A program made the translations under genes and the position numbers. The notes under the pieces were generated by a model. The model was not told the origin of the DNA. It saw only the letters and a list, made by a program, of their open reading frames with translations, and made no database searches. Below are positions 34,871 through 47,344 of a DNA stretch of 64,000 nucleotides, in pieces; position 1 is the first letter of the stretch; each line of letters opens with the position of its first letter. Origin of the DNA: Cryptococcus deneoformans JEC21 (taxonomy: Eukaryota; Basidiomycota; Tremellomycetes; Tremellales; Cryptococcaceae); assembly GCF_000091045.1 (NCBI RefSeq), contig NC_006694.1:600001-664000 (forward strand). Direction: 5' to 3'.

Positions 34871-36463
34871 ATGAACAGTCGTGCCATTTGGTGTTATTGG
34901 GTGTGTCCCGCGTTGTTTTATCTTGTCCTTGGATGCTTGAGGCGTTTTTCTAACGACTGAACAGATTCTACCGATACCTCTGGTACATCATCCGTCTTCT
35001 AGCTAGGGCAACATACCGTCCCATTCCATTACCCGAAAACCCCACCTATGTTGCACATGAAGATGTAACAATCATCGTCCCCACCATTGACGCCGGTGAA
35101 GAGTTTAAGGGTAAGTTTATATCATCAAACACCGCTCTATAAGTCTCACTCTCGTCCAGATGCTGCCAAGTCATGGCTTGCTGGTAACCCCAAGGAAATC
35201 ATCATTGTTACCGAAGCCAAGATGGAAGGCCCCCTGCAAGACCTTGCAAACCAAGTCGATCCCGAGCGTATCCGTGTCCTTACCGTCCCTGCCGCCAACA
35301 AACGTCTCCAAATGTCCCACGGCATTCGTAACACCACCACAGATATCATTGTCTTTGCCGATGACGATGCTATCTGGCCGGAGACTTTGTTGCCCTATGT
35401 TCTTGCTTGTTTCGAGGATCAGCAAATTGGAGGCGTTGGGACAAGTCAGCGAGTTAAGGCAGTCAATTCACGGATGACTGTTTGGGAAGTCCTTGCCGCG
35501 TTTCGATTGACCATTCGAAACATTGAGATTGCCTCTTCTACACACATTGACGGTGGTATCCCATGTCTTTCTGGCCGAACGGCTGCCTACCGTACTATCA
35601 TCCTCAAAGATCCCGATTTCCTCCACGGTTTCACCAATGACTTCTGGCTTGGCAAATACCACCTTAACTCTGGCGATGACAAGTTCCTCACTCGATGGAT
35701 GGTGTCTCACGGCTGGAACACCTACGTCCAAGTCTGCAAAGAAGCTGAACTGCTTTCTACTATGAAGCCCAATTGGCGTTTCCTTTTGCAAGTCCTGAGA
35801 TGGACTCGGAACACTTGGCGATCCGATTTCCGATCAATCTTCACTGAGCGATATGTCTGGACAAAGCACCCCTATGTTGCCTACACTATGATTGACAAGT
35901 TTATCAACCCCCTAACCCTTCTCGTCGGACCTTGTCTGGTCATCTATTTGATCGTCAAGAGTACAAAAGACGTTTTGGACGGTGGCTACCATCTTGCAGC
36001 TTGGGATATTGTCGTTTCTGTGAGTGGCTGTCTTCGAAGATTAATCGTAGGATGATTCACGGCTGACAACTCAATAGTATCTCGTCTGGCTGATGTGCAC
36101 AAGAACGCTCAAGCTCTTACCACATTTGTGGAACAACCCTAAACACATCATCTACGTCCCCGCTTTCATTGCCTTTGGTTACTACTTGTAAGTCGTGTGA
36201 CGGTCTGTCTTTGAGCGTTGCTGACAGTGTGGCAGTGCGATCATGAAACTGTACGCATTGTTTACTTTGCATGAAACTGGATGGGGTACTCGTGCTGGTA
36301 TCGGAAATAGTAAGCTGATTGTATGCCTCTTGAGATGTGACGCTAATACTGGTGTGTAGTTACCGAGGCTACTATGGCGGCCGAAAAAGAGAACGAGGCC
36401 TCCAATTTTGCACGACAACAACAGCCAGACTTTCAATATCCAGCTGCGCGCAGAAAGGCATGA
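34871..36463 (+). CDS. CPS1: CPS1-type glycosyltransferase family 2, hyaluronan-synthase-like
   Basis: The start ATG at 34871 gives MNSRAIWCYW, followed by FYRYLWYIIRLLARATYRP across an intron. The GT2 core is clear: DVTIIVPTIDAGEEF, EIIIVTEAKMEGPL, IIVFADDDAIWPE (the DxD site), HIDGGIPCLSGRTAAYRT and FTNDFWLGKYHLNSGDDKFL, with the catalytic-type GDD, and the QVLRWTRNTWRS motif (Q/RxxRW) of processive synthases. Spans after it (INPLTLLVGPCLVIYLIV, HIIYVPAFIAFGYYF, IMKLYALFTLHETGWGTRAG) would form the membrane channel. The C-terminus ends QYPAARRKA. In C. neoformans, CPS1 is reported to be needed for hyaluronan at the cell surface; that role is transferred here by similarity. The first intron donor is uncertain by two bases. 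Confidence 0.9.
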
Positions 36464-36798
36464 GTTAATTTGACACGTTTTAACATGACAGCATGACATT
36501 CCGAAGATACGACCATATTTGGCATTTAGATTTTGGACGATTTCACGTCCTTTTATCTGACTTTTCAAATCCTTTTCCCTTCATATACAATACTCGCAGG
36601 CAGGATTCCGCGTGGGCGGCTGGTAGGGAGATGCTGGTTCGCGCAGCTATGTACGGACATTTGTTATATACGACATTCCAGTCTTTGTTTTAGTTTCCCT
36701 TTGGCTTGGCCCGGAGGACATGCATTTTATTTTGTACAAGCTTCTTTGATAGCAGGAAGATAATATGCATGTATTTATTTCAGGTTTAATTCCATGCT
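36464..36798. other. Convergent 3' region CPS1 / PAC3-like
   Basis: About 335 bases between the two stop codons. It contains T-rich stretches and TTTATTTATT-like words usable as polyadenylation signals on the minus strand. No further gene is seen. Confidence 0.35.
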
Positions 36799-37420
36799 CT
36801 ACTCTGGGCCTGGCCATCGAGATACCATGTCCATGATTCCAGCATACCTCTCTCTTTCGCTTTCTACAAGAGCCTCTTCTTTAGCATCGTCTTCATCACG
36901 CGCCCTTCTTCCATTCTGCTTGAGGGACAAGCCTACTACCACATGTCTTCTCATCTGACCGCTAGTTTGCAATGCCCACCAGACAAGAGTTGCTATTTGA
37001 GAAACATACAGCTCATGCAAAGTTTGCTGGGGTGGTGAGCCTAGAAGGGGTGTGAGACATGCTGAATGGGGGGGCGGAGGAAGAATAGAGAGAATGTGTA
37101 GATTTGAAGGATGACCATTGGACTGTAAAGGCACAGTTGGAGGAGGAAGAGGTATTTGTTGTGGGAGGGAAGCTTGGGTCTTTTGTGCACGGAATCAGCA
37201 CTAATCACTGGACGAAAATGGAGAAACTTACAAGGCATCCTACTTTGCCATTCTGAGTGACAATGGCCAATATTCGATCGTCGAATGTCTGGATGAGAAG
37301 CTCTGTCTCAACTTCACATATGGATTGGCGGAGCTGATATGACTGGATAGGAGGAGAGGGTTGGCTTTTGGTGGTAGAGAGAGGCAGGGCGGTATATGAG
37401 TCTTCGAGCAGAGACGACAT
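36799..37420 (-). CDS. Proteasome assembly chaperone 3-like protein
   Basis: Two exons code about 190 residues. The first, from the ATG at 37420 (MSSLLEDSYTAL), contains EVETELLIQTFDDRILAIVT followed by QNGKVGCL, which resembles the first beta strands of PAC3 (human: a Thr-x-Phe ... VTQxGKxGTL pattern). The second holds a proline-rich loop (PLPPPTVPL), HILSILPPPP, LLGSPPQQTLHELYVSQIAT and RRHVVVGLSLK, fitting the rest of the PAC3 fold: a conserved leucine-rich strand followed by the last helix and strand. PAC3 (yeast Poc3/Irc25 partner) guides alpha-ring assembly of the 20S proteasome. An open frame extends further upstream without a better start. The family call is by pattern and could be wrong. 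Confidence 0.6.
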
Positions 37421-37717
37421 TTCGGGGGAATCAAGGTTAGATATTATCTGGTGGTGGAGATACAAGATAGCCTTAGAAGACGAGTATTGTTGACAGAGTT
37501 GAATCAGATTGTCGTTGATGCTCGATTTCGCGTTCTTCCAGACCGTAATAAAGAGTAGCTCGCGATGTTGTGACGTGGTCTCCTTCCACATCATCAATTC
37601 TACCGAGATACCTTTCAAATAATCAACTTTCACTGGCCCTTATAAGCCAATTACCAGCAATAATGAGTGATGTGATGTGATCTGACTACAGCCGTTTCAG
37701 CCAATCCAAGTGTTATA

Positions 37718-40700
37718 ATGGCCTTTGAAGACACCCTTAAACAACTACGCGACTTCCTACGTCTCCCAACGCCTTCCCTCGAAGACTTGACCTTCCGGAT
37801 TTCCTCAACTCTTTCGACCTTACACATACACCCCACATCTTTACCGCCATCTTCAATCCCTTTGACAGACCTCAAAGCTTTGGCAAGATACCTCCCAGCC
37901 GTGCAAAATCTGCTACTTCAAGATGTTCTGCCACATTTTGTCTCTATTCTCGATGACCGAAACCAAGAGCTAGTGCGGGAACTGTTCGTCCCGCAGAAAA
38001 AAGTCGAAGGCTTAGAGATTCGAAGGAACATCGCCTTGGTCTCCTACTTCACCCTTCCTTCATATCTCAATGCGCCAAAACAGAATTATCCCACTCTTCC
38101 GAAACCGATGAGGTCATTTTTCATATCTCTGCTTGATACGTTATCGACAGAGTTTGGGCTAGATGACCTTTACTGTACTGTATTTCCAAACAAAGAAGGG
38201 ATAACAAAGGAGGGCAAGGATGGAGTGAAGATCTTGCAATGGGAAGATGCTTTAAGGTCAATCATCGGCATTCCGGCCAAGACGGGAAATGCCATTGGAA
38301 GATGGGAGCTGGAAGAAGCAGTCAAGATAGACGTCCCAGTCACTTTATTATCAAGGTAAGTGCCAGAAGCCTTTACTGACACAAAATTTCTTCTAACATT
38401 ATAGAAAGACCCTATTTTGATAGATTAGTAAGGCATTTGGAAAATCTCTTGTATGAGATGTCACAACGTCCATCACCGGGCAAGTAACTTTTTGTTTGAG
38501 TGTTGCCTATGAAACTGACAACCTCTGTAGATGTGACACCTTTGAGGCTAGTTATCGAGAAGCTTTCCAACATCGGTCTGCTCACTTCCCAATCTCCTAA
38601 TACCTCCTCTAGATCTCCATCTTTATTGTTCCCTCTATTACCACCGCTGCTTTCACATCTTCACCCACCATCTTCTTCTCCTTCACTTCCTTATCCACCC
38701 ACTTTTCTACCATCCGTGTTCCTCCCCTTGCCTTCGTCGATTCTCTCGGCCTTTATCAACGCCCTTACCACGCACTTATCGTTCTATTTAATTGACCCCG
38801 CCAATCCACTGCAACCACACAAACCGGATGAGCGTGTCAAACGCGCTGTCCAGGTATTCCAGTCAATCATTGGCAACGCCGAAGTCGGCAATGAAGCTTG
38901 GCAAGCAGTAGTGCAAAGCGTAGTGGCAAAGAAAGGAAAGTCTCGTATGAGACTAGGAGAGTGGAGAGAGCAAGCACGGAATAGACTGATCGTGGGTTGG
39001 ATCGCGCAAGGAGGAGATGTGGCGGTAAAGGCTTTTATCGAGATCGTAGTAGACACTTGGACGGACCCAAAATACGTCAAATTTTCAATGTTCTCTGAAC
39101 AGTTTAGTAAGTGCTGTTCAGGTGTCAACGCAAAGCCACTAAATGTGTACATTGAAGGTTTAACACATGTCTTACTTCTTTCGCTTTCATTACTCCCGAC
39201 ATACTCTCCTTGGTTAATTCAACTCTCACACCGTTCTCGGTTTATTCTTGCCTTCCAATCGTATCTGTCACATCCTGATCCTTCCATACGACGGTTAGGA
39301 ATGGTGGTTGGTGAGATTATGAGTGAACTTACAATACCGGATACCGAGGTTGATCAGTCGGAGAAAAAGAAGCAAGAGGACGAAATTGAGGAACTGCGGA
39401 AAGGGCTAGAGGTTGACGAAGACAACGAGGACACGAAGCCCAAGACGACAGCCACTAGAAGCGGAAGTGTGCGACTCAAGTTCAAAGGTATGTGGGACGG
39501 GAATGGCGACGGGAGAGAGGAGAGTAGATGGTTAAGAGGCAATGTCGGAATCAAGGATGCGAATGCTTTAACCGGCGACGATGACGAACAATGGTTGCTT
39601 GGCTGGAAAGATATTCCATCCTCTCCCACAGTCGAGCCACAACCAGTGCCTGAATCTTCGCTAGGTCGCCGGGCTACTAGACCTGCCAATACCAAACCAG
39701 CTTCACCCAAACCACGAGAGAAGAAACCCAAGGTCGTAATGCTTGATCCCGACCAACAGGACGATCCTCTCAGTGGCTACGCCTCTTCATCTCCCTCTTC
39801 TTCGCGAGCCCCATCGCCCACCCCGGAGTACCTCGACGAAATTGCTGCCGACCCGTCCCTAGGATTGGACGAAGCCAACAAGAAAAAGGTTACGAGGCCT
39901 GTATACATACCGCAGCTGGTGGCACTATTGAAGGAGAGGGATAAGCCAGAAAATGTGGAGATGGGTCTGAGTTGGGGCGAAGGTCTTGTCCGTGCAAAGA
40001 GAGAGTTTGGCACTGAGCTTGGTGAGTTTATCGTGATGGGCAAAAAGAAATGCTTACTTATGCTGTTTTGTAGCCGAGAATGCAGTTGGTGTCACTCTGA
40101 TGGTTTTGGGGCTAAACGACAGTTTTGATATAGAAAATTTTGAAGAAAAGAAGCAAGGGTTGTTAAATGCATTGGTCGCTTGTGCTCCCAAACAGGTGGC
40201 ACCGTAAGTCTCTCCTGAAGGTCTGAATCACCACTCGACGTACTGACTGCGACCATCTAGATTCCTCTGTGAGCAATATTTTAACTCTCAATTCTCATTA
40301 CAACACAAGGCTTCTATTCTCACGGCCCTCGCTATGGGGGCGCGAGAACTCGCGGGTCTCTCTGTCCCTCAAACACCTCGTACAACTCGATCCATCGACT
40401 TTCCTTCCAAGACACTTCCTCCAACGCTACATAGCAAATACATTAGCAGCGCAGATGTCCCTTCAAACCCGTTATTGGGCTATGGCCCCGACGACCAACT
40501 TGACCAAGCCATTGACGGGGTACGGAATCTTATTCTGTCAAAAGGTGCCAGCAAAGGTGAAGAAACCGTGCCAGAGTTGGCTCGTGAAAAGCGCCTACGG
40601 GTGGGCGAAATCAGGCGGCCAAAGGTTGCACCTGTCAACTCTCTCGCATCCTCGCAAATGGGCCAACTTGCTCGACCTCCTCCTGTGGTAGCTTTCAAAG

Positions 40701-41305
40701 ACATTGCAGCCGAGATCTTCATCCTCCCCCTCATCAACCGATTTTGGCAACATTTTCAGGATTCTTCCATTCGTGAAGAGAGAGCAGTAATGCTGGGTGC
40801 TCGCTATAGAGCTGCTGGGGCGGGTTTGGTTCTTTTCCCTATGGCTATGGAGAAATTCATGATGGCGTTGGCATTGATGTTAGACGCTGCAAGGTACTCA
40901 CCATTATGGCTGAGTGTCATTTGCCCAGAAGCACTTGAGCTTGCAATGACAATAGGAATCAGGCATCCACCAAGGCCCTTGTTGAGTGGAGAAGAGGGTA
41001 TAGATCCTTCTCGTGCCGAGGCCCAAGTCCTTTCTGCTGCCCTGGAACTCACGTTGGTCTGTCTAGACGTCTCTGTTGACCTGGACGGAGGTAGGACTTT
41101 GGCAATGGACAAGTCTGCGCTAGTGATGGCCGTAGGAGAGTGGGCAAGTGGGGTATTCAAGGTAGAAAGCGAGGGTGGTGAGGTCAGTGTAGGTCAAGGA
41201 GGAAGAATTGAAGGAAAGATCAAAGCCGAAGCGGCTGGGGTAGTGGTGAAAGTCGGAGAGATCGGTGAAAAATGGGGGCGCATGGGAATGGATATGGGCT
41301 TCTGA
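37718..41305 (+). CDS. TEL2: TEL2, TTT-complex subunit / telomere length regulator
   Basis: The start ATG at 37718 gives MAFEDTLKQLRDFLRLPTPS. Helical repeats follow, then RPYFDRLVRHLENLLYEMSQ, LVIEKLSNIGLL and LSHPDPSIRRLGMVVGEIMS, an acidic linker, and the C-terminal Telomere_reg-2 block: VYIPQLVALLKERDKPENVE, GLSWGEGLVRAKREFG, GVTLMVLGLNDSFDIENFEE, FNSQFSLQHKASILTALAMG ARELA. Length is about 1,050 residues. Tel2 with Tti1 and Tti2 folds and stabilises PIKK kinases (TOR, ATM, ATR and others) with Hsp90. At least six introns interrupt it. The intron at 38480-38530 starts GCAAGT rather than GT, and the one before it uses an AAG acceptor; only these choices keep the frame. The gene diverges from the PAC3-like gene. 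Confidence 0.9.
38480..38530 (+). other. GC-AG intron in TEL2
   Basis: This 51-nt intron begins GCAAGTAACT and ends CTCTGTAG. Using the nearby GT one base on would shift frame and reach a stop soon after. The GC donor joins EMSQRPSP to DVTPLRLVIEKL in frame. GCAAGT is the known strong context for GC donors. Confidence 0.7.
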
Positions 41306-41418
41306 GAGAAGCGAAGGGGAAAATGCAGATTTGTTGTATATCACTAATATCAAGCATACGTGATACCTCTCAAGGATCTATCAATTCATGTAGCGCCTAT
41401 ATGGGTGTCTGGCGAATG

Positions 41419-42945
41419 TCAGTACTTCCTTAATTTCCTCTTCGGCCTTCCAACGGGGTCAATGCCATCCCTTGACACAATGACTTCATCTTCATCCGGA
41501 TCTTCGTAAGAGGTCTCTTCATATTTACCTCCACGTTTTTGCCGGAGAGAAGCCGACGATAAAAAAGCGTCCGAATTATACGCCCACCTAGAACGATAAG
41601 ATATCGACAGAAAGAACCATACAAGTGGGGAGACAAGGAGGAACGTTGATCTCAAGTGAATAAGGGATTTCAGCCTCGTCAACGGCTTCCATCATCCTGA
41701 CAAACCAGCTCACAATTTATAACCCACGTCTCCCTCTGCATTTGTTTGACTAACCCAGATCGCCAGGATAACGGCCACTACTGAGTACGCAATGCCGCAG
41801 AAAGTCATTATCCTTTCGAACCATATCAACGATTTCACTCTACGGGGATTCTGCTTCTGGGATCTGACATTTTGACTTTGAGACTCTGGGTCTGAACAAC
41901 AGGATAGAAAAATGTGTCGAACAAACAAAAAAGTGAAAAGGAGAAATGTCAATTGAATAATAGCCACTGTAAACATAAGCGAGAGATAGTGTATGTCAGC
42001 TTTAAGTAGAAAGAACGAGCATAAAAAAGTCTTTTCTGATACGTACGAAACCCAAAGCACAACAAAAGAATAGGGACCGTCATAGCAGGCCACTGACTAC
42101 TAGCGGTAACATCAGTGTAAAGGATACCTTCTTGACAGCTACGTCCGTCGGAAAAGTCGGTTAACATCCCAGCTGCACTCATCGATCACTTACTTTGATT
42201 CTTGAGAATCACACCATCCCAAGCCACCAAACTTATATCCTCCCGCTTCCAATGCCCATATGCCGGTTTGTGGCCCAGTTACCGCACATACAGCTCCACA
42301 CAACAACATGGCAAGGGCCAGCAGGAATGGCAATTTTCTGACTAGCCATTTCCAACCCCACCAAGACCATGTACCTTTCCAGCACCTCGAGCAATCCCCG
42401 CAACAGCTTGCCCACGCTGGAGGTCGTTGGATATATGAATTGTGTAGCTTCTGGCTTCTTGATAGATAATCTTCTTGTGTAAGTCTACTCCGCTTCTTGG
42501 TGTTCGACTTCGACGACGGGGAGTAGTTTGGCTTTCTGCTGGAAGAAGATTTACTCCTGTTCTCCCAACTCTCAACTTTTGTATCACTCTCAACTGCAGT
42601 GATATCGGTACTATAGTCATCATCGCTGACGTCGCTATCCGTGTCATCCTCCATTCTATTAGCATTGATTCCGGAGGATGGTTTGATCTCCCTTCTTTCC
42701 GAGGTCCTCTTATCATGCTCTTCCAGATTTACTGTTTTCTTTGCCCCCGTAGTTCGCAATGGATACTGGAGCGGGTTTGGCGCGGGCTTCTCCTTTTCCA
42801 CATTCCCAAAATTGCAAACAGCAATTTCCTTGTCAGAATCGATTTCGGTCGAAATATCGCTGTAGTCACTTTTAGGGCGCTGGGGGCGTTCTTTATCACT
42901 CGAAGGACGGGAGGAACCCGCAGAAGGGTTCTTTGAAGCTGTCAT
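41419..42945 (-). CDS. Four-span membrane protein with acidic disordered N-terminus
   Basis: The start ATG at 42945 gives MTASKNPSAGSSRPSSDKER. About 190 polar residues with Ser/Asp clusters precede a Cys/Trp-rich segment (WASCCGDCSRCWKGTWSWWG) and the first span, KLPFLLALAMLLCGAVCAVT. A short loop (GGLGWC, then CQEGILYTDVTASSQWP) would bring two cysteines together on the outer side. Spans two to four lie in MTVPILLLCFGFLAIIQLTF, MTFCGIAYSVVAVILAIW and STFLLVSPLVWFFLSIS. A charged tail ends PVGRPKRKLRKY. The four-span plan with an extracellular GxGxC...C loop resembles claudin/SUR7-like proteins, but no diagnostic motif is seen, so I leave the family open. The last intron acceptor (GGAAG) is tentative. 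Confidence 0.72.
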
Positions 42946-43293
42946 AAGAGCCGCTTGAACTACCAAAGAGGGCTAGGAAGAAGGTATCGACTCGATGGTA
43001 ATTATGTAGAAGACGAAATGGAACAACAGCATTCAAGGAGCTGGCGAGTTAGTCTCAAATAATACCCGTAACGTCCTGGTTCCTTCCTTTGCAGCATGTC
43101 GGTGCCCAATATCAAAGGATGGTATGCGTTGAAACATGAAATGAGGTTTAGTCTGTGAAAACAGTAGAACCCCAATCTACAAGATAACTAACATATCAAA
43201 TGGTGTACTGCATTCACAAGACCGACCAGGTAGCAATCGACAGACCATGATCCAATGTTATTACACACAAGCGATTGTACAATCTGCAGAAAC
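42946..43293. other. Intergenic between two leftward genes
   Basis: About 350 bases holding the leader and promoter of the four-span gene and the 3' end of the NAD kinase gene. Nothing else is recognised. Confidence 0.3.
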
Positions 43294-46200
43294 CTATTCC
43301 TCCGAACCACTGCAATCGGAAGCCGAGTCATCCTACAAATATGGATCATCAGTATAATTTATTTTCAGCGTATTACGCGCAATGGACATACCTGTCCAAA
43401 AAATGCAAATGCCTTAGCTTTACAATCAGCCACCTTTTCAGCCAAGTTCGAGGGTGTACGTTTCGGCTTATGTCCATGATGATGATGATGGTGGTGATGA
43501 TGATGATGGCGTTGTTGTTGTCCATGTTTGGGTGTCTCCTCCTCCTTTCTCGACTTCTCCTCTTCCCGCTCGACTCCTTCGGCCTCAGTTTCTTCTGTAC
43601 TCTGCGAAACTGTCCTCCCTAACTGGCTGAGATGTCTAGATCTGTCTACTCGTAATGCACTCGGGCTTTCCCGTGTACTATCACGCTGTCCTTTTTCGTT
43701 CTCCTTTTCGTCAATCTTAGCTTTGTGGATAGCCTCCACGAGGTGTCTCTGTGATAGTGCAGGAGGAGCTGAATACGGCGTAACAAATCGGTTCGGCGTT
43801 TCTAGCCCATTTTGATGGGATGAGAGAAGATAATGGAGTTGATGTGGGAACATCTCATTTTTGGTTGGCTGCTGCTGTTGCTGTACAGGAGGCGATGATG
43901 GTCCAGATTTACTATAACCACAAGGGTCAGTGAAAACAGTGTAAGTCAGAAGTCTGAAACCGCTTACTCGTCAATATCAAATATCTCTTCGTCGTCCTCT
44001 TCGTCCTCACTCTCCACCAGATCCCCGCGAGCATTTGCATCCTTCTCAAATTTTTGTTTGGCTCGACCCTCTTCAAACAAGCCCGCTTTCGCATCTTCCT
44101 TCCTGTCTCTTGACCTCTCCGGAGGATCGCTAGCTTCCTCCACAACCACGAAGGATTTTTGTTTCTCACGCTCGTTCCATCGCAAAGTGCGGGAGATGGA
44201 CGAAAACCAGTCAGTAGAGGCTTTGTCAGCACAGACAGTGGGAAAGGGGTATTTTGATGCAGTAACTTTTATGTGATCACCCTCTGCAAGTCTACATCTC
44301 AGCGGTGCAAATAACGAGTAGGATCGAGCCACTTACGTTTGAGCTCCACCCGGCCTCTACCATCAAAACTAGCCCAAGCAGTACTTCTAGAGTTGTATGG
44401 AACACATACTCTCAACTCCATGCTGTCCGGTAGCAGCATAGGTCGAAAAGAAAGAGTATGGGGGCAGATGGGTGTGATGAGAATAGCAGGGATCTGCGGA
44501 TGAGCAAGTGAACCTCCAGCAGATAACGAGTAAGCCGTAGACCCTGTGGGAGTAGAAACAGTAAGGCCGTCGGCCTGCACAGTTGTGAGATGATGCTCAT
44601 CACCTATAATTAGTCAGTATAGTATATTGTCTTTCCTGAAAACACTTACCGAACAGTTCTAACAAGCTAACGTAAGGGCTGGGCCCTCTGTCAACCACTA
44701 AGTCATTTAACACCTCAAATTGCTCCACAGGGCGGGTTGAATAACACATGATTTCCTTGTCTTCACCCTCAAAGTCCGAGGGCGATGCAGCTGGTGTAGG
44801 TCCCTCCAAGCTTTCCCATCCTCCTTTATCCACACGGCTCATCAGAATCTCCCCCCCCCGCTTCTTGATTGCCTTCCGTTTTTTGCCTTTGGAAACAGTA
44901 ATATCTCCTGATGCTACAGCTCGATAGACAGTGCAAGTGAATCGCATGCGCAGATTCACACGAATGCCCTCGTCTACGACTTTGTCGATGGTTTCCTTGT
45001 ATCCATAGAAATCAAAGTTCGTGAGGAAACCCAAAGATCCAAGGGCAAAGGGAAGGACTGGAGGAACGATTCGTTGGCTAACAGAAGTTGTGAATAAAAT
45101 CATTTACAACAGCCTCGATGACGCGCTTACAATAACCAAGACGTGAAAAGCACGGTACCATCACCACCAAGCTAAGGAGACATTTGTGTCAGCAATGAAT
45201 CTGAAAGCGAATCATTTGGACTGACAGTGATGACAAAGTCAAATAAATGCGGAGTAGCCGAACAAAGTTCGCTAGTCCAGTACCTCAATTGTCCTTCGCC
45301 GTTAGTTGCCTGCTTGGCGGCCTCACCCATACTAGTTGTTGATGAGAATGCTGAGATATGGGATAAGGTGTTGACAGACGCGGATGAAGAAGATCGCTGT
45401 CTCGCCATCGGTACAAAAAGGTGAGGATATTCGCGCTGAAGCCCTGCAGCATCAAATCGCTTCGATGTCTGCAATTGAGCATCGACATAAACGACTAAGC
45501 CTCGGCCACGAGTTCCATTACCGTGACGACTACTGCTCCCGTCTGGTGAAGCCGTTGGGCGTTTTTGCATGAGATATAGGGCGAGCTCGCGAGTGAGTTT
45601 AATTAACCGATTGTCACGGGCTTTCGTCACTATAAGAACGTTTTGGATTCGAGAGCGAACCTTGGTACGGCCTACGTATGAGTTAGATAATCGGATGGGA
45701 AGACTTCGATTAGCATGACCCACCAAGTTCTTTGCTCATTTCTCTGACACCCTGGGCAGTTTCCGCCAATTGCTTCGTTAGACTCCCATTTCCTTCTTCG
45801 TCGCCCTCCAGTAACCCATCACCTAGTAGACCACTCGCGGCCAACAAGTTAGGCGTCCTTGTCCCATATTCGTTCACGCTCGATTGATCAGATTCGTAGC
45901 CATTGAACAGTGGTCCCTTACGGGAAAGAGTAACATGAGACGCATTGTCTCTGGGACTGGATGGTTGAGACGCGGAAGGAGGCGAAGATATATTTTCTTG
46001 ATTATTATGGGATGGAAATGGGACGTCGGATTGGAGAACTGGTTCAGTAGTATTATTGTGATGGTGCTGTCCGTGACTTGAGCGAGCTTTCGAAGAAGTG
46101 GGTGAATCGGGCACAAAATGTGTCCTATTATTCACGCTTTTATTCTTCAACCAATCCTGAAGGGAGCCATGTCTGTCCAAATGTGAATGAATAAAGCAAG

Positions 46201-46447
46201 GTGATGCCTCAGGGATAGCCAGAGCAGAAGTGGAAGGTGCCGCAAGTGACTTTTGGTCGGGGGACGACATCGCACTAATGGATCTCGGGTTTTCGAGCGT
46301 CGGGTCGCATTTGGACAGAGGAGAAGGTGCGGCGGGATGGCGCATCCGAGCTGTCGTTGGTACATTTAGATATGGGGAAGGTTGAGGAGCGCGTGAACCT
46401 CGGGCCGAAGAGGAAGGAGGAGGAGTAGATGGACGCGTATCGGGCAT
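43294..46447 (-). CDS. NAD kinase, long paralogue with His-rich C-terminal tail
   Basis: The ATG at 46447 gives [20 protein letters not shown]. About 240 disordered residues precede [20 protein letters not shown] and the kinase domain: [19 protein letters not shown], the ATP-binding loop [77 protein letters not shown] and [20 protein letters not shown], then [15 protein letters not shown] and the second glycine-rich block are intact, so the enzyme should convert NAD to NADP with ATP. After the domain comes an extra tail of about 230 residues: an acidic stretch ending EIFDIDE, a Glu/Lys-rich helix, and a run of eleven His, ending [12 protein letters not shown]. It is a head-to-head paralogue of the kinase gene 4 kb away. 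The product is about 900 residues, probably cytosolic. Confidence 0.93.
43476..43509. repeat. Trinucleotide tract encoding polyhistidine in NAD kinase
   Basis: Eleven codons read CAT or CAC on the minus strand (ATG/GTG on the plus strand). The tract lies inside the C-terminal tail of the long NAD kinase, after QQQR and before GHKPKR. It is a coding microsatellite and may vary in length between strains. Confidence 0.85.
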
Positions 46448-47344
46448 TGTGGATGCGGCGTTGCTTATCCTGAAAATCACTGAAAAGGGGTTAAGATGAT
46501 AGACCAAATCTGGTTGTCAAGTACAAGGGCTAGTATATCGAATTATCTGCAAGAGGGCGACACCAAAATGTCCAAGTTGGACTGCTGTGGTAAAGCCAGA
46601 ATGGTTATCGATTATCCAAGTTAGCATACAGAATTGACAAGATATTTCATGAACTCACCCTGTGCTGTAAATTTATGGCTGAGGCAAGGAATTTAAAAAG
46701 AGCGGGAGATTACAAGCGTTCTTATACTATGCGCAGTTCGCTGTTTTGAGTTTCTCAAGACGCATATACCGACTGGTGGTGTTACGAATGGGGATGGACC
46801 TCCACCTCGACCCAAATTCCAGGAGAGAAGAAAACAGCGGATAGTGGTGTTTCCTAATATTGTTTGAGAATGGCGTTCTTATGGTCCCTGGGCTGTGGTG
46901 GGCGGGGAGGGAGTTAGTCGTGGAAGTTGTAACGGCGGAAAAGAAGTGAAATGGGCGCTCAAACAGTAATCTCGGCGGGCCGAGACGGATGCGAGTCATT
47001 TCGGATCACAGTCAGCGGTTTATCAACCTCACATTACGTAACAACGTGCACGTGGTAAGCGGACGATGACGTTTGTTGACGATCTGACGATGGTCGGGCC
47101 GGGGGTCTTCTTTCGCTCTTCGGACTTTTCTCTCCTTCGTTCCCAGTTTACCATTTATTTGAACCGACATCCCAGCAGAGTCTTTAAAGCTCACACAACT
47201 ACATACGAAGAAACCACCAGCCGAAAAATGCATCATTGTTCAAGAAAACATGCAGGTATGCAGTTACAGTAGTATAGCTCTACGAGCCATGCAACAACAG
47301 TCAAACGCCGATGGCACCAACAGTGTGCTCCCTTGACGAACCGG
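46448..47344. other. Intergenic, NAD kinase promoter and RCC1-PHD 3' region
   Basis: Nearly 900 bases between two leftward genes. It should hold the leader and promoter of the long NAD kinase. Short open frames on both strands here have no recognisable protein character. No RNA gene, repeat or transposon is seen. Confidence 0.3.

Noticed and set aside
37423..37633. Upstream extension of the PAC3-like gene
   Set aside because: The open frame continues but lacks an ATG start at its beginning and would exceed normal PAC3 length; kept only as a possibility.
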